Assembly: GCF_006175995.1 (NCBI RefSeq)
Contig: NZ_VDMB01000004.1
Span: 1 to 64,000 of the forward strand
Origin: Desulfobotulus mexicanus
GTDB taxonomy: Bacteria > Desulfobacterota > Desulfobacteria > Desulfobacterales > ASO4-4
Direction: 5' to 3'
Length of the DNA: 64,000 nt
The position numbers and the translations under genes are program-made. This document shows, piece after piece, positions 36,913 through 44,615 of the stretch. The notes beneath the pieces are model-generated. The model was given only the letters and a program-made list of their open reading frames with translations, was not told where the DNA came from and made no database searches. Numbering within the stretch: the first letter of the stretch is position 1; each line of letters opens with the position of its first letter.

Positions 36913-36935
36913 GATTAAGAAAAGATTTCTTAATC
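36913..36935. promoter_or_regulatory. Palindrome GATTAAGAAA-AGA-TTTCTTAATC
   Basis: A perfect 10-bp inverted repeat with a 3-base centre, about 125-145 bases upstream of the CoA-transferase sigma-54-type promoter. It may be a second enhancer site or a regulator site for the rightward gene. It is AT-rich, so it could also be incidental. Confidence 0.35.
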
Positions 36936-37148
36936 TTATTTCTCACATTCATGGATTTTATCTTTTTCGATGGAAATAAGCTATGGGGGAGATCTTGGGA
37001 TGTTTGGGTATTGGGGTACAGGCAGGGCGAATTCACCACATATGTTTATTCTGTCTGTAAAAATAATGTTTAAAAACAAGGCTTTTTTAATTGTGTGGCG
37101 GTTTCGCTCCATTATGGGAGGGTTTATTGCCTTTTTTTAGGAAATACC

Positions 37149-37694
37149 ATGTTGGTACAGTTTGAAAAAAATGGTTTTTCTCTGTATCTCCAGAACTTTT
37201 GCCGCATATCCTTTATCTCATTGGCGTTCTTTGAGGGTGCGGATAAGGATTTGCCTTTCAAAATGATTCATGGAATGACGGAGATTCATTTCACTGAGGA
37301 AATCGTCCGGACTTTTGGTGCTGAGCTGATGGATATTTCCCCTGAAGCTTTCCGAAAAAAATTATCCAGAGGACGGCATAGGGTGAGTCATTATATGAAG
37401 GGAATCTGCGGCCATGTGGATGCCTCCAATCCCTGTCGCTGCACCCACAAGGTGAGGCCTTTTTCAGATATGGGTATGCTGGATGCGGATCATCTGCGCT
37501 TTCACAGGCCGGAGGGTGTACGGGTGAGGGAAGTGATGGGGGAACGCATCATGCGCTTTGAGAAAAGCTACTATGACCCGTTTCTTGCCCGGTTCAGGGA
37601 TCAGCCCTTTTATGACTCACCGGACATGGCGGATTGGCTGAATGGTATTTTGAAAAATGATGACTTTAAAAATCTGTTCCATCTAAATCAATGA
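37149..37694 (+). CDS. ECF sigma factor-like protein lacking region 2
   Basis: 181 residues from ATG at 37149 (AGGAAA six bases upstream). The middle, LMDISPEAFRKKLSRGRHRV, matches the sigma region 4 DNA-recognition helix of a large ECF subgroup. The next segment GICGHVDASNPCRCTHKV matches that subgroup's Cys-rich extension ('CGLVNPANPCRC'), and the end SPDMADWLNGILKNDDF also fits. The N-terminal 55 residues do not resemble sigma region 2, and no such region is encoded upstream in any frame I could follow. Either it is a decayed sigma factor, or a shortened protein that binds DNA or another sigma. It stands alone. Confidence 0.55.
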   Translation: MLVQFEKNGFSLYLQNFCRISFISLAFFEGADKDLPFKMIHGMTEIHFTEEIVRTFGAELMDISPEAFRKKLSRGRHRVSHYMKGICGHVDASNPCRCTHKVRPFSDMGMLDADHLRFHRPEGVRVREVMGERIMRFEKSYYDPFLARFRDQPFYDSPDMADWLNGILKNDDFKNLFHLNQ

Positions 37695-37731
37695 GGGATG
37701 CTTCAAAGGAAAAAGTGCTGACTTGAATACC

Positions 37732-37774
37732 TGCCCCTGGGAATGGTTTTTACGTCTCCTGTTTTACAGGGGCA
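37732..37774. terminator. Possible terminator between sigma-like gene and YchF-like gene
   Basis: TGCCCCTG and CAGGGGCA are exact 8-base complements with a 27-base loop, followed on the plus strand by CCCTTT. The two genes converge here. The long loop and short T-run make it weak. Confidence 0.3.
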
Positions 37775-37822
37775 CCCTTTACGGGTACCCGCTGGCAGAC
37801 TCTGGGACAGACCTTGTTTTTA

Positions 37823-38893
37823 TTAGACTTTGAAACGGATATTAAGAATATCTCCGTCTTCTACCCTGTAATCTTTGCCGTTGACAGAGAGTTTCCCCGC
37901 TTTTTTAATTTCCGCCTCACTGCCCAGAGCCATGAGTTCATCGTATTTGATAACTTCCGCACGGATAAAACCACGCTCCAGGTCAGAATGGATGACTCCG
38001 GCGGCTTTGGGTGCAGGTGCATCCCTGCGTACCAGCCATTGGCGCACCTCATCTTTGCCCACGGTGAAAAAGCTGATACGCCCGAGGGCTTCAAGGGCAG
38101 TGCGGGTTAAAAGACCAAGGGCTGGCTCTGCTATGCCCAGATCCTCAAGAAAAGCTGCTTTTTCTCCTGCATCTTCCAGAAGGGCGATTTCTGACTCCAT
38201 GCCTGCGCATATCTGAAGGACAGCCATATGATCCCTCTGGCTTCGCTCCTCTATGGTGGCGGGGATTTTGCCGTCTGCTATGGCATCTTCACCGGTATTG
38301 AGAACCACCAGCATCTGCTTGCGGGTAATCAGGGGATAGCTGCGGATCAGGGCTTCTTCCTCATCACTGATGTCAAAAAGGCGTAAGGGTTTTTCTTCTT
38401 CAAGGTGGGCCTGCATGCGCTGGAGCAGGGCAAATTCCTTTTTCTGATCCTCATCCTTAATTTTTTTGAGACTGAGCTCCAGACGTTCCAGTCGCTTTTC
38501 CACAAAAATCTGATCGTGAATGAGAAGTTCCGAACAGACCATTTCCGTATCCCGAACAGCATCCACATGGCCATCCACATGGAAAATGGATTCATCCTCA
38601 AAGGCACGTATCACAAGGCAGATGGCATCCATATCCGCAATATCCTGAAAAATACTGCCTTTGGAAATGGTTTCCTTTTCCATTTTTGGCAAAAGAACAA
38701 AGTCTATGCGTGCAGGCTGCTCTTTTTTGGGTTCATACATGGCCACCAGTTTATCAAAGCGGGGATCCAGAATATCCGCTGTTCCGGGTATGGGCTTGCT
38801 AAGCTGGGTGCCTTCAGGAATCTGTGTTCCAGTGAGTATGGTAAACAGGGTTTTTTTGCCGCTCTGGGGCAGACCGATAATGCCGACCTTCAT
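37823..38893 (-). CDS. Divergent YchF/Obg-family P-loop NTPase
   Basis: 356 residues laid out like YchF: N-terminal G domain, helical coiled-coil arm (about 130-175), then the C-terminal TGS/DUF933 domain (AAGVIHSDLERGFIRAEVI, VEDGDILNIRF). Canonical YchF has the P-loop GLPNVGKSTLF; here it is GLPQSGKKTLF, so the Mg-binding Ser/Thr is a Lys (codons AAA AAA). G2/G3 regions are also unusual (DFVLLPKME for the DTPGLV-like strand). YchF binds ribosomes and hydrolyses ATP. This protein is probably a paralogue with altered or no hydrolysis. It is followed by queF on the same strand after a short gap, but belongs to no evident operon. Confidence 0.8.
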   Translation of the reverse strand: MKVGIIGLPQSGKKTLFTILTGTQIPEGTQLSKPIPGTADILDPRFDKLVAMYEPKKEQPARIDFVLLPKMEKETISKGSIFQDIADMDAICLVIRAFEDESIFHVDGHVDAVRDTEMVCSELLIHDQIFVEKRLERLELSLKKIKDEDQKKEFALLQRMQAHLEEEKPLRLFDISDEEEALIRSYPLITRKQMLVVLNTGEDAIADGKIPATIEERSQRDHMAVLQICAGMESEIALLEDAGEKAAFLEDLGIAEPALGLLTRTALEALGRISFFTVGKDEVRQWLVRRDAPAPKAAGVIHSDLERGFIRAEVIKYDELMALGSEAEIKKAGKLSVNGKDYRVEDGDILNIRFKV

Positions 38894-38920
38894 GTGATTA
38901 TATCCTCTTTATTTTTATAT

Positions 38921-39745
38921 TTACTGCCGGAAATCCCTTTCATTGGGCATGGTGCAGGAATGGGTGCTTCTGAAAGGATTGATGTCAATACCGCCCCTGC
39001 GGGTAAATCTGGCTGAAACCATGAGGTTTTCCGGTCTGCATCTTTCAAGGATGCAGCAGAAGATGGTTTCTGCACAGGATTCATGGAAACCAGTATGCTC
39101 CCTTAAGCTGACAACATACCGCAGAAGACTTTCATGGCAGATGGACTGGCCCGTATAGGTAATGTGTACCGTTGCCCAGTCCGGCTGACCCGTGACAGGG
39201 CAGTGGCTTCGCAGAAGCCTGGAAAATAGTTTTTCTGAGACAATAACCTTACTGTTTTTTGTTTCCGGAAGTACCGGTTTTTCCGCATCAAAAGACAGAG
39301 AGTCTATGCACAGCCCTTCCGGTTCTTTCGGCCTGAGATATGAGAAATCTTCCGGCATGTAGAGCCTAAGGCCAATTTTTGCCTGCACGATGCCACTGAT
39401 ATCACGGATTAAGCTTGCTTTCAGCTCTTCGATACCGGATATGTGGGTCATATTGAAGCTGTTGAGGTAGAGCTTTAAAGATTTGGATTCCACAAGAAAA
39501 GGGCTGTCTGCAGGAATACGGATTTCCGCCACAGCCAGCAGGGGCTTTCCGTTTTCATCCAGCCATGAAAGCTCCCAGCAGTTCCAGATGTCTTCCCCAT
39601 AAAAGGGCAGGCCCTTTTCAGTAGAAATACCCAGTGTCTGACGTGCAAGACTTCGTGGTACGGGGCAAAGCTGGGAGGGGTCATACTGGCGGCTGAACTC
39701 CACGGTCCGGCCCAGGGGCAGGGCAGAGATATATTTATCTTCCAT
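38921..39745 (-). CDS. queF: NADPH-dependent 7-cyano-7-deazaguanine reductase (QueF)
   Basis: About 274 residues, the long two-domain E. coli type. The N-terminal half has the NADPH motif ESKSLKLYLNSFNMT (about 80-95), and the C-terminal half has the thioimide-forming Cys in LRSHCPVTGQPDWATV plus FHESCAETIF. It reduces preQ0 to preQ1, the last free-base step before insertion into tRNA. The ATG at 39745 follows the queC stop (39747) with one base between, so they are translationally linked. Last gene of queD-queE-queC-queF. Confidence 0.95.
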   Translation of the reverse strand: MEDKYISALPLGRTVEFSRQYDPSQLCPVPRSLARQTLGISTEKGLPFYGEDIWNCWELSWLDENGKPLLAVAEIRIPADSPFLVESKSLKLYLNSFNMTHISGIEELKASLIRDISGIVQAKIGLRLYMPEDFSYLRPKEPEGLCIDSLSFDAEKPVLPETKNSKVIVSEKLFSRLLRSHCPVTGQPDWATVHITYTGQSICHESLLRYVVSLREHTGFHESCAETIFCCILERCRPENLMVSARFTRRGGIDINPFRSTHSCTMPNERDFRQ

Positions 39746-39746
39746 T

Positions 39747-40424
39747 TTATTTGTCCGGATTTTCGTAGCTGGTGGGGTCCATTCCTTCTTCATGCCTCAG
39801 GGCATGGCTGCGTTCGATGCAGGCACTGCAACGGCCACAGTGAAGGGCTCCTCCCTTGTAACAGGTCCAGGTTCTGGTAAAATCCACATCCAGTGAACGG
39901 CCAAGATCCGCAATCTGTTTTTTGTCCAGATCCGCATAGGGAAAAGAGAGCCGCACCTTGTTATCGGTGCCCAGACGGACGGCCTCATCAAAGGCCGTAT
40001 TGAATTCCTTGCGGCAGTCAGGGTACAGGGCGTGGTCTCCGCTGTGGGATGCCAGCAGTACTTCCGAAGCACCAATGGATTCAGCATATCCAACGGCAAT
40101 GCTCATCATGATGGGATTGCGGAAGGGAACAATGGTCTGGGACATGTTTTCGCTTTTATAGGGGCCTTCAGGAACAGGCGGGCCTGTGTGGAAGAGGGCA
40201 GAGGAAAAAAGTTCAGCCATGAAACCAAGAGATACAATTTTGTGAGAGATTCCCAGTTTTCTACAGGTGGATGCTGCCAAAGGCAGTTCTTTATGGTTAT
40301 GACGGGAACCGTAATCAAAGCTTAAAGCAGCGGTTTTTTTTCCCCTTGAAATCAAATCGTAAAGAAGGACGGTGGAATCCATACCACCGGAAAGAACAAG
40401 AACACAGTCTGTGCAGCCGGACAT
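39747..40424 (-). CDS. queC: 7-cyano-7-deazaguanine synthase (QueC)
   Basis: 225 residues. PP-loop ATP motif VLSGGMDSTVLLYDL at the N-terminus, the RNPIMMSIAVGYAESIGA helix, and the zinc-binding cysteines C-x8-C-x2-C-x2-C in the C-terminal segment CYKGGALHCGRCSACIERSH. It converts 7-carboxy-7-deazaguanine to preQ0 using ATP and ammonia. Third gene of the operon; its end abuts queF. Confidence 0.97.
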   Translation of the reverse strand: MSGCTDCVLVLSGGMDSTVLLYDLISRGKKTAALSFDYGSRHNHKELPLAASTCRKLGISHKIVSLGFMAELFSSALFHTGPPVPEGPYKSENMSQTIVPFRNPIMMSIAVGYAESIGASEVLLASHSGDHALYPDCRKEFNTAFDEAVRLGTDNKVRLSFPYADLDKKQIADLGRSLDVDFTRTWTCYKGGALHCGRCSACIERSHALRHEEGMDPTSYENPDK

Positions 40425-40442
40425 GAAAACTCCTTTATTTAA

Positions 40443-41060
40443 TCAGACACCTTTTTTCCTGTCATGGACAAGAATATGCAGCCGGGGGCAGAAGTGATAC
40501 CCATGCTTCCTGCAGGTTTCCCAAAGCAGGGGCATACGCTGAAGCTGCTCTTCCCGGCTGGCTCCCAAGGCCATCAGCCATATTTTTTCCGGAGGAAAGC
40601 CGGTTTCCTGAATGGCAGTAAGCACCGGTTCCGGGTCTTCTTCCATGAGAGGTTTCAGGGCAAAGGCCCTTTTGGAAATTTCAGGTGATGGCCATTGTCC
40701 GGGTTTAGGTGAAAGCACTACCTTTCCCTGAACATTTTCAGGAATACCGGCCCTGCCACTGCTTTCATACTGGACTTCAAGTCCTTGATCCATAAGGCTG
40801 GATTCAAGGTCCTGCAGGCCTGTCTGCCACTGTAGAAAGGGTTCTCCACCGGTGATGACCACAAGGGAGGTTTTGTATGAAAGAATTTCATCCAGAACTT
40901 TTTCTTCGGAAAATTCTTTTCCCTTTTCCAGAGCTTCGCTGGTATCGCAGAAGCTGCAGTAGGGCTTAACACATCCGGAAAGTCTAAGAAAAACAGCAGG
41001 TCTTCCGGAAAAGGGGCCTTCTCCCTGTATGGAATGAAAAAGCTCATGAACACAGAGCAT
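40443..41060 (-). CDS. queE: 7-carboxy-7-deazaguanine synthase (QueE), radical SAM
   Basis: About 205 residues. The N-terminal segment HELFHSIQGEGPFSGRPAVF is diagnostic for QueE. The iron-sulfur Cys motif reads SGCVKPYCSFCDT, spaced C-x4-C-x2-C rather than the classical C-x3-C-x2-C; the G-G-E-P SAM loop is seen in VVITGGEPFLQW. The enzyme makes the 7-deazaguanine ring from 6-carboxytetrahydropterin. The ATG at 41060 overlaps the end of queD by 17 bases, and a longer open frame upstream has no family match. Confidence 0.93.
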   Translation of the reverse strand: MLCVHELFHSIQGEGPFSGRPAVFLRLSGCVKPYCSFCDTSEALEKGKEFSEEKVLDEILSYKTSLVVITGGEPFLQWQTGLQDLESSLMDQGLEVQYESSGRAGIPENVQGKVVLSPKPGQWPSPEISKRAFALKPLMEEDPEPVLTAIQETGFPPEKIWLMALGASREEQLQRMPLLWETCRKHGYHFCPRLHILVHDRKKGV

Positions 41061-41460
41061 GGCTTTCCTCCCAGCTGGCCCAGGCGTTTTCGGTTTCATG
41101 GACACAGATACGCAGCAGGCGGTAATTGGGGCCCTGCAGGTGGGGCTGTAAACGGTTGAAAATGGTTTTTGCCATATTTTCCGCCGTTGGAATTTCGTTT
41201 CTGTAGTCATCCAGCTCGTTCAGGCAGGCATGGTCGTATTCCGAAAGGACATACTGATAAACGATTTTTTTCAGTTCAGAAAAATTTAAAATCCAGCCGC
41301 AGGCATTTGTTGTACCAGAAAGCGTCACCCGCAACCGGTAACTGTGACCATGGATGCGGGCGCAGGGGCCAAAAATATCTGTATTTTCTTCATCCGTCAG
41401 GTGGGCAAGGGCCAGACGGTGAGCCGCTTCAAAGCGGAACTCTCGGGTAATTGAAAGCAT
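41044..41460 (-). CDS. queD: 6-carboxy-5,6,7,8-tetrahydropterin synthase (QueD)
   Basis: 138 residues of the PTPS fold. Zinc-binding His are visible in FEAAHRLALAH and IHGHSYRLRVT, followed by NACGWILNFSELKKIVY (the usual DF-x-x-L-K segment) and YDHACLNEL. The C-terminal ICVHETENAWASW carries the substrate-binding Glu. It converts 7,8-dihydroneopterin triphosphate to the QueE substrate. First gene of the que operon; GTP cyclohydrolase (folE) is not in the window. A sigma-70 promoter lies 77 bases upstream. Confidence 0.95.
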   Translation of the reverse strand: MLSITREFRFEAAHRLALAHLTDEENTDIFGPCARIHGHSYRLRVTLSGTTNACGWILNFSELKKIVYQYVLSEYDHACLNELDDYRNEIPTAENMAKTIFNRLQPHLQGPNYRLLRICVHETENAWASWEESHALCS

Positions 41461-41536
41461 GGGCCACCTCTTTATTCAACAGTCAGGGGAGGGAGAATTT
41501 TTATAGCGGGCTGCCACTCGTCCGCAAAACCGAAAA

Positions 41537-41565
41537 AATATATACCAGAATCCATTTTATGACAA
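41537..41565 (-). promoter_or_regulatory. Sigma-70 promoter of the que operon
   Basis: Minus strand: TTGTCA (41565-41560), a 17-base spacer, TATATT (41542-41537). The resulting leader is about 70 bases. I looked for a preQ1 riboswitch fold in that leader and did not find one. Confidence 0.6.
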
Positions 41566-41590
41566 GCCTGGTTTCATGATGAAAATATAC

Positions 41591-43627
41591 TCAGCCCGGA
41601 TGTCTTCCCGAATAACGCAGACAGAGCATGGTGATGTCATCGGAGGGTTCTGCCGTACCCACATGGGCTGCCACATCATTTTCAACAATCTCAAGGATAT
41701 ATTTCGGGCTTTGTCCCTGAAGGCCCGTAAGGGTTCTGATGAGGCGGGGATCGGAGTAGAGAACCTGCTCCGTATCCATGGCCTCGGTGACTCCGTCTGT
41801 ATAAACAAAAAGAGTGTCATCGGGTTCAAGCTGAATTTCAAGGGTATGGTAGGGCATATCCTCCATAGCACCCACCAGGGGACCACTGCGGCCTGTCATG
41901 AACTCAGGAGGTTTGCCTGAAGATATTTTTACCGGCGGGTTATGTCCGCCATTGGCATAAACAAGAAGCCCCGTATCCAGATCCAGAACGCCGATAAAGA
42001 GGGTGACGAACATGGAGTTGGGATTACTGGAAGCAAGATCATTGTTCATGGTGGTCATTATTCTGGCAGGGTCCTTTTCCCTTGCTGCCGCTGACCTGAG
42101 AAGGGTTCTGCTGATGGCCATGAACAGGGATGCGGGAACACCCTTGCCGGAAACATCCCCCACTGCAAAGCAGAAATGTTTTTCATCCATGAAAAAGAAA
42201 TCATAGAGATCTCCACCCACTTCTCTTGCCGGTTCCAGGCTGGCAAAAAGATCAAATTCAGAATGATTCGGAAAAGGTGGAAAAGTTTTGGGCAGAAGAC
42301 CCAGCTGAATTTCTCTGGCAACACTGAGCTCACCTTCCATCCGTTCATTGGCAGCCGTAGTTTCCATAAGGCAGCGGATGTTGTCACGCAGGGAGGCTTC
42401 CATGAAAATAAGGGCCTTTGCAAGGCGGCCCACCTCATCCTGATGGCGTCCAGGAAGATGTTCAATGGCTCCGCACAGGGCCTGATCTGAGGTGAAATCC
42501 GAATCCGGCAGGGCTTTGGCAAAGGCTGCAAGGGTATCGAGGGGACGGGTCATGCGATTAGATATCCAGAAACCCAGTGCCATGCTTACCAGAAAAAGAC
42601 CTGCAATGATAAAACTTAAACGCTGCACAAGAGCCTGGGCGGGTGCACGGATTTCATCGCTATAGGCAATGGCTGCCACATACCACCCAAGGGTTCTGAA
42701 GTAGGTGCAGAAAATGACACGCTCCCTCATTTCTCCTTTAAGATCCGGGAGAACCATGCGGATGGATTCCCGGCTTCCGGAAGCAGCCAGATTCTGAAGT
42801 TCTTTAAAAACGGGTCTCATGGTTTCCGGGTGAAGGATGGTGAGCAGATCCGGATCTTCATTTTTTGAAGGGATAAGTATTTCGCCACTCCTGTCAAAAA
42901 GAATCAGGGAACCGGATCTTGCAATGCGGATTGTTTCAAAGTTGGACTTAAGATTGTCCAGCATTTCTTTTTTTTTACGTTCTCCCTCATGTTCCAGTGC
43001 TTCTATGTCTGCCACGGCTCCCAGCACCCAGTCCATGTCAGGATAATGAACAAACCAGCCGAATTTTTTTCTGCCCTTTCCATCGTTTCCAAAGGTCCAG
43101 AAAAAAGTGGTGCTGGCTGTTCCCAATCGTCTGGCTTCATCATTTACGGCATCGGCCAGTGGAAATCCTTTGATATCCTCCATCTGATTCAGATTGCTGT
43201 TACGGATATCCGCATCCGGATGGGCAATGAGAACACCTTCCTTGTTCAGAACAAGAAATTCTGTACCATCCAGGGAAGCAAGGCCGCTGATCCAGTCAAG
43301 GGCAAGGTCTTGTTTCTTTTTAAGATCATCAGGAGATATGTCTTTAGGAGAAAAAATCAGATCAAAACTACTTCGGGCCACAGTAACCATGGATTCCAGG
43401 GCCTGCCTGTGTGCCTTGACAGCATCAACCCTGCTGTAGAGAAGACTGCGGTATCCGCTGCGTATGTTAAGCTCAGCCAGATCCAGAACGTTCTGCACAC
43501 TGCGCTGCTCTGCTTCGGACATGGCCTGTACACCGTCTTTATGGGTAAAATACAGAACAGGTACAGCCACAAGGGTAAGCACCAGAGCAATAAGGATGCA
43601 TATTCTGGTTTTCAGGGAATGAAGCAT
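41591..43627 (-). CDS. Membrane PP2C-type phosphatase (RsbU/SpoIIE) with Cache and HAMP domains
   Basis: 678 residues from the ATG at 43627, which has AAAAGGGG upstream (an in-frame ATG at 43690 adds 21 residues). TM1 (about 7-25); a periplasmic double-Cache sensor (about 30-325: LASLDGTEFLVLNKEGVLI, DMDWVLGAVADIEALE); TM2 (about 330-352); HAMP; then a SpoIIE/PP2C phosphatase domain (about 450-675) with the metal-binding Asp in EVGGDLYDFFFMD and VGDVSGKGVPASLFMA. It should dephosphorylate the STAS antagonist encoded two genes upstream and so release an anti-sigma partner in response to an external signal. Confidence 0.92.
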   Translation of the reverse strand: MLHSLKTRICILIALVLTLVAVPVLYFTHKDGVQAMSEAEQRSVQNVLDLAELNIRSGYRSLLYSRVDAVKAHRQALESMVTVARSSFDLIFSPKDISPDDLKKKQDLALDWISGLASLDGTEFLVLNKEGVLIAHPDADIRNSNLNQMEDIKGFPLADAVNDEARRLGTASTTFFWTFGNDGKGRKKFGWFVHYPDMDWVLGAVADIEALEHEGERKKKEMLDNLKSNFETIRIARSGSLILFDRSGEILIPSKNEDPDLLTILHPETMRPVFKELQNLAASGSRESIRMVLPDLKGEMRERVIFCTYFRTLGWYVAAIAYSDEIRAPAQALVQRLSFIIAGLFLVSMALGFWISNRMTRPLDTLAAFAKALPDSDFTSDQALCGAIEHLPGRHQDEVGRLAKALIFMEASLRDNIRCLMETTAANERMEGELSVAREIQLGLLPKTFPPFPNHSEFDLFASLEPAREVGGDLYDFFFMDEKHFCFAVGDVSGKGVPASLFMAISRTLLRSAAAREKDPARIMTTMNNDLASSNPNSMFVTLFIGVLDLDTGLLVYANGGHNPPVKISSGKPPEFMTGRSGPLVGAMEDMPYHTLEIQLEPDDTLFVYTDGVTEAMDTEQVLYSDPRLIRTLTGLQGQSPKYILEIVENDVAAHVGTAEPSDDITMLCLRYSGRHPG

Positions 43628-43713
43628 GAACGTACCCCTTTTACTGGATGATTGGATACAGGGATTGGTGAATGGATGATGGTGCAGCATAAAAGCTGTC
43701 CGTGGATACTGAG

Positions 43714-44118
43714 TCAGTGGATACCAAAATGCATGCTTAAGATATTTCTGTTTTCTTCCCTTCGGTATGTCACTTTGTCTGTGAACTTACGGATAAAGTG
43801 GATACCAAGGCCACCGATCTCCCTTTCATCAATGCCAAGGGAAGTATCGGGGTCAGGCAGGGAAAGAATATTGAAAGCCTCTCCTTCATCATGGATTTCA
43901 ACCATAAAAAAAGACTCATCAGTATAACAGAAAATTTCTGTAATACCTGAGCCTTCAGGATATGCGTAGGAACAGATGTTAACAAAGGCTTCTTCCAGAA
44001 CGAGGGCAAGTTTTATGCATTTTCCGGGGTCAAGACCTGCAGCTTCGGCCTCTTCTCCAGTGAAAACCAGAACGGTTTCAAGCTTATCGAGTACAGCCTC
44101 AACCCGGATTTTTTTCAT
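43714..44118 (-). CDS. Anti-sigma factor serine kinase (RsbW-like ATPase)
   Basis: 134 residues of HATPase_c_2 type. N-box LVLEEAFVNICSYAY, G1 IHDEGEAFNILSLPDPDT and the ATP-lid IGGLGIHFIRKFTDKVTY. RsbW/SpoIIAB-like kinases phosphorylate a STAS antagonist and sequester a sigma factor or another target. It lies between the STAS gene (9 bases upstream) and the phosphatase gene (86 bases downstream), a full partner-switch unit. No cognate sigma factor gene is adjacent. Confidence 0.9.
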   Translation of the reverse strand: MKKIRVEAVLDKLETVLVFTGEEAEAAGLDPGKCIKLALVLEEAFVNICSYAYPEGSGITEIFCYTDESFFMVEIHDEGEAFNILSLPDPDTSLGIDEREIGGLGIHFIRKFTDKVTYRREENRNILSMHFGIH

Positions 44119-44127
44119 GGTAACCGC

Positions 44128-44460
44128 CTATTCCATACCCGCAAGGGCAGCCTCAATGGAATCATACATGGTGAAAATTGCGCCGAATCCTGAAATATCA
44201 AAAACTTCTCTGACCGTTCCCGTGACATTGGCCATGACCATTTTACCGGACTTGGCCTTCAGGCTTTTAGCCGTTGCAAGAATAACCCGCAGACCTGCGC
44301 TGCTTATGTATTCCAGTTTTTCAAAATCAAGAATAAAAAGACTTTCTTTTTCAAGGAACTCTTTCATGCCATTTTCATAGGCAGGGGCGGTTACTGCATC
44401 GATTCTTCCCTGAACAGATACAATCATGGTATTGTTTTCTTTTTTACTGGTAATTTCCAT
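44128..44460 (-). CDS. Anti-sigma factor antagonist (STAS domain)
   Basis: 110 residues, one STAS domain: TMIVSVQGRIDAVTAPAYEN, then FILDFEKLEYISSAGLRVIL, where a Ser in YISSAGL is the expected kinase target. It should be inactivated by the RsbW-like kinase and reactivated by the PP2C phosphatase encoded downstream. First gene of the three-gene module, ATG at 44460. Confidence 0.93.
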   Translation of the reverse strand: MEITSKKENNTMIVSVQGRIDAVTAPAYENGMKEFLEKESLFILDFEKLEYISSAGLRVILATAKSLKAKSGKMVMANVTGTVREVFDISGFGAIFTMYDSIEAALAGME

Positions 44461-44615
44461 ATTTTTTTCCTTTTAAATTGTCAGAAAAATGATAGGGCTT
44501 GATTTCTTTACAGACTATGCCATGGCATCCTAAGGCTTGCCAGTTTTTTTTATATGAAAGCCAGCTGTTTTTAATGCGGGCAAGGGTATTTTTGAAGAAT
44601 ATTAAAGAGGACAGA

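Larger units (their letters stand above)
36680..37148. other. Regulatory intergenic region between CoA-transferase and sigma-like gene
   Basis: 469 bases without a supported gene. It holds a sigma-54-type promoter for the leftward CoA-transferase gene and two palindromes about 90-160 bases upstream of it (all listed separately). It also holds a 12-base palindrome GTGCCATGGCAC at 36785-36796 overlapping the -24 box, and a minus-strand TATAAT at 36837-36832 without a good -35. Confidence 0.5.

Noticed and set aside
41461-41590. A possible preQ1 riboswitch ahead of queD
   Set aside because: The expected short stem-loop with an A-rich tail and pairing pattern was not found in the leader; an ordinary promoter is present instead.
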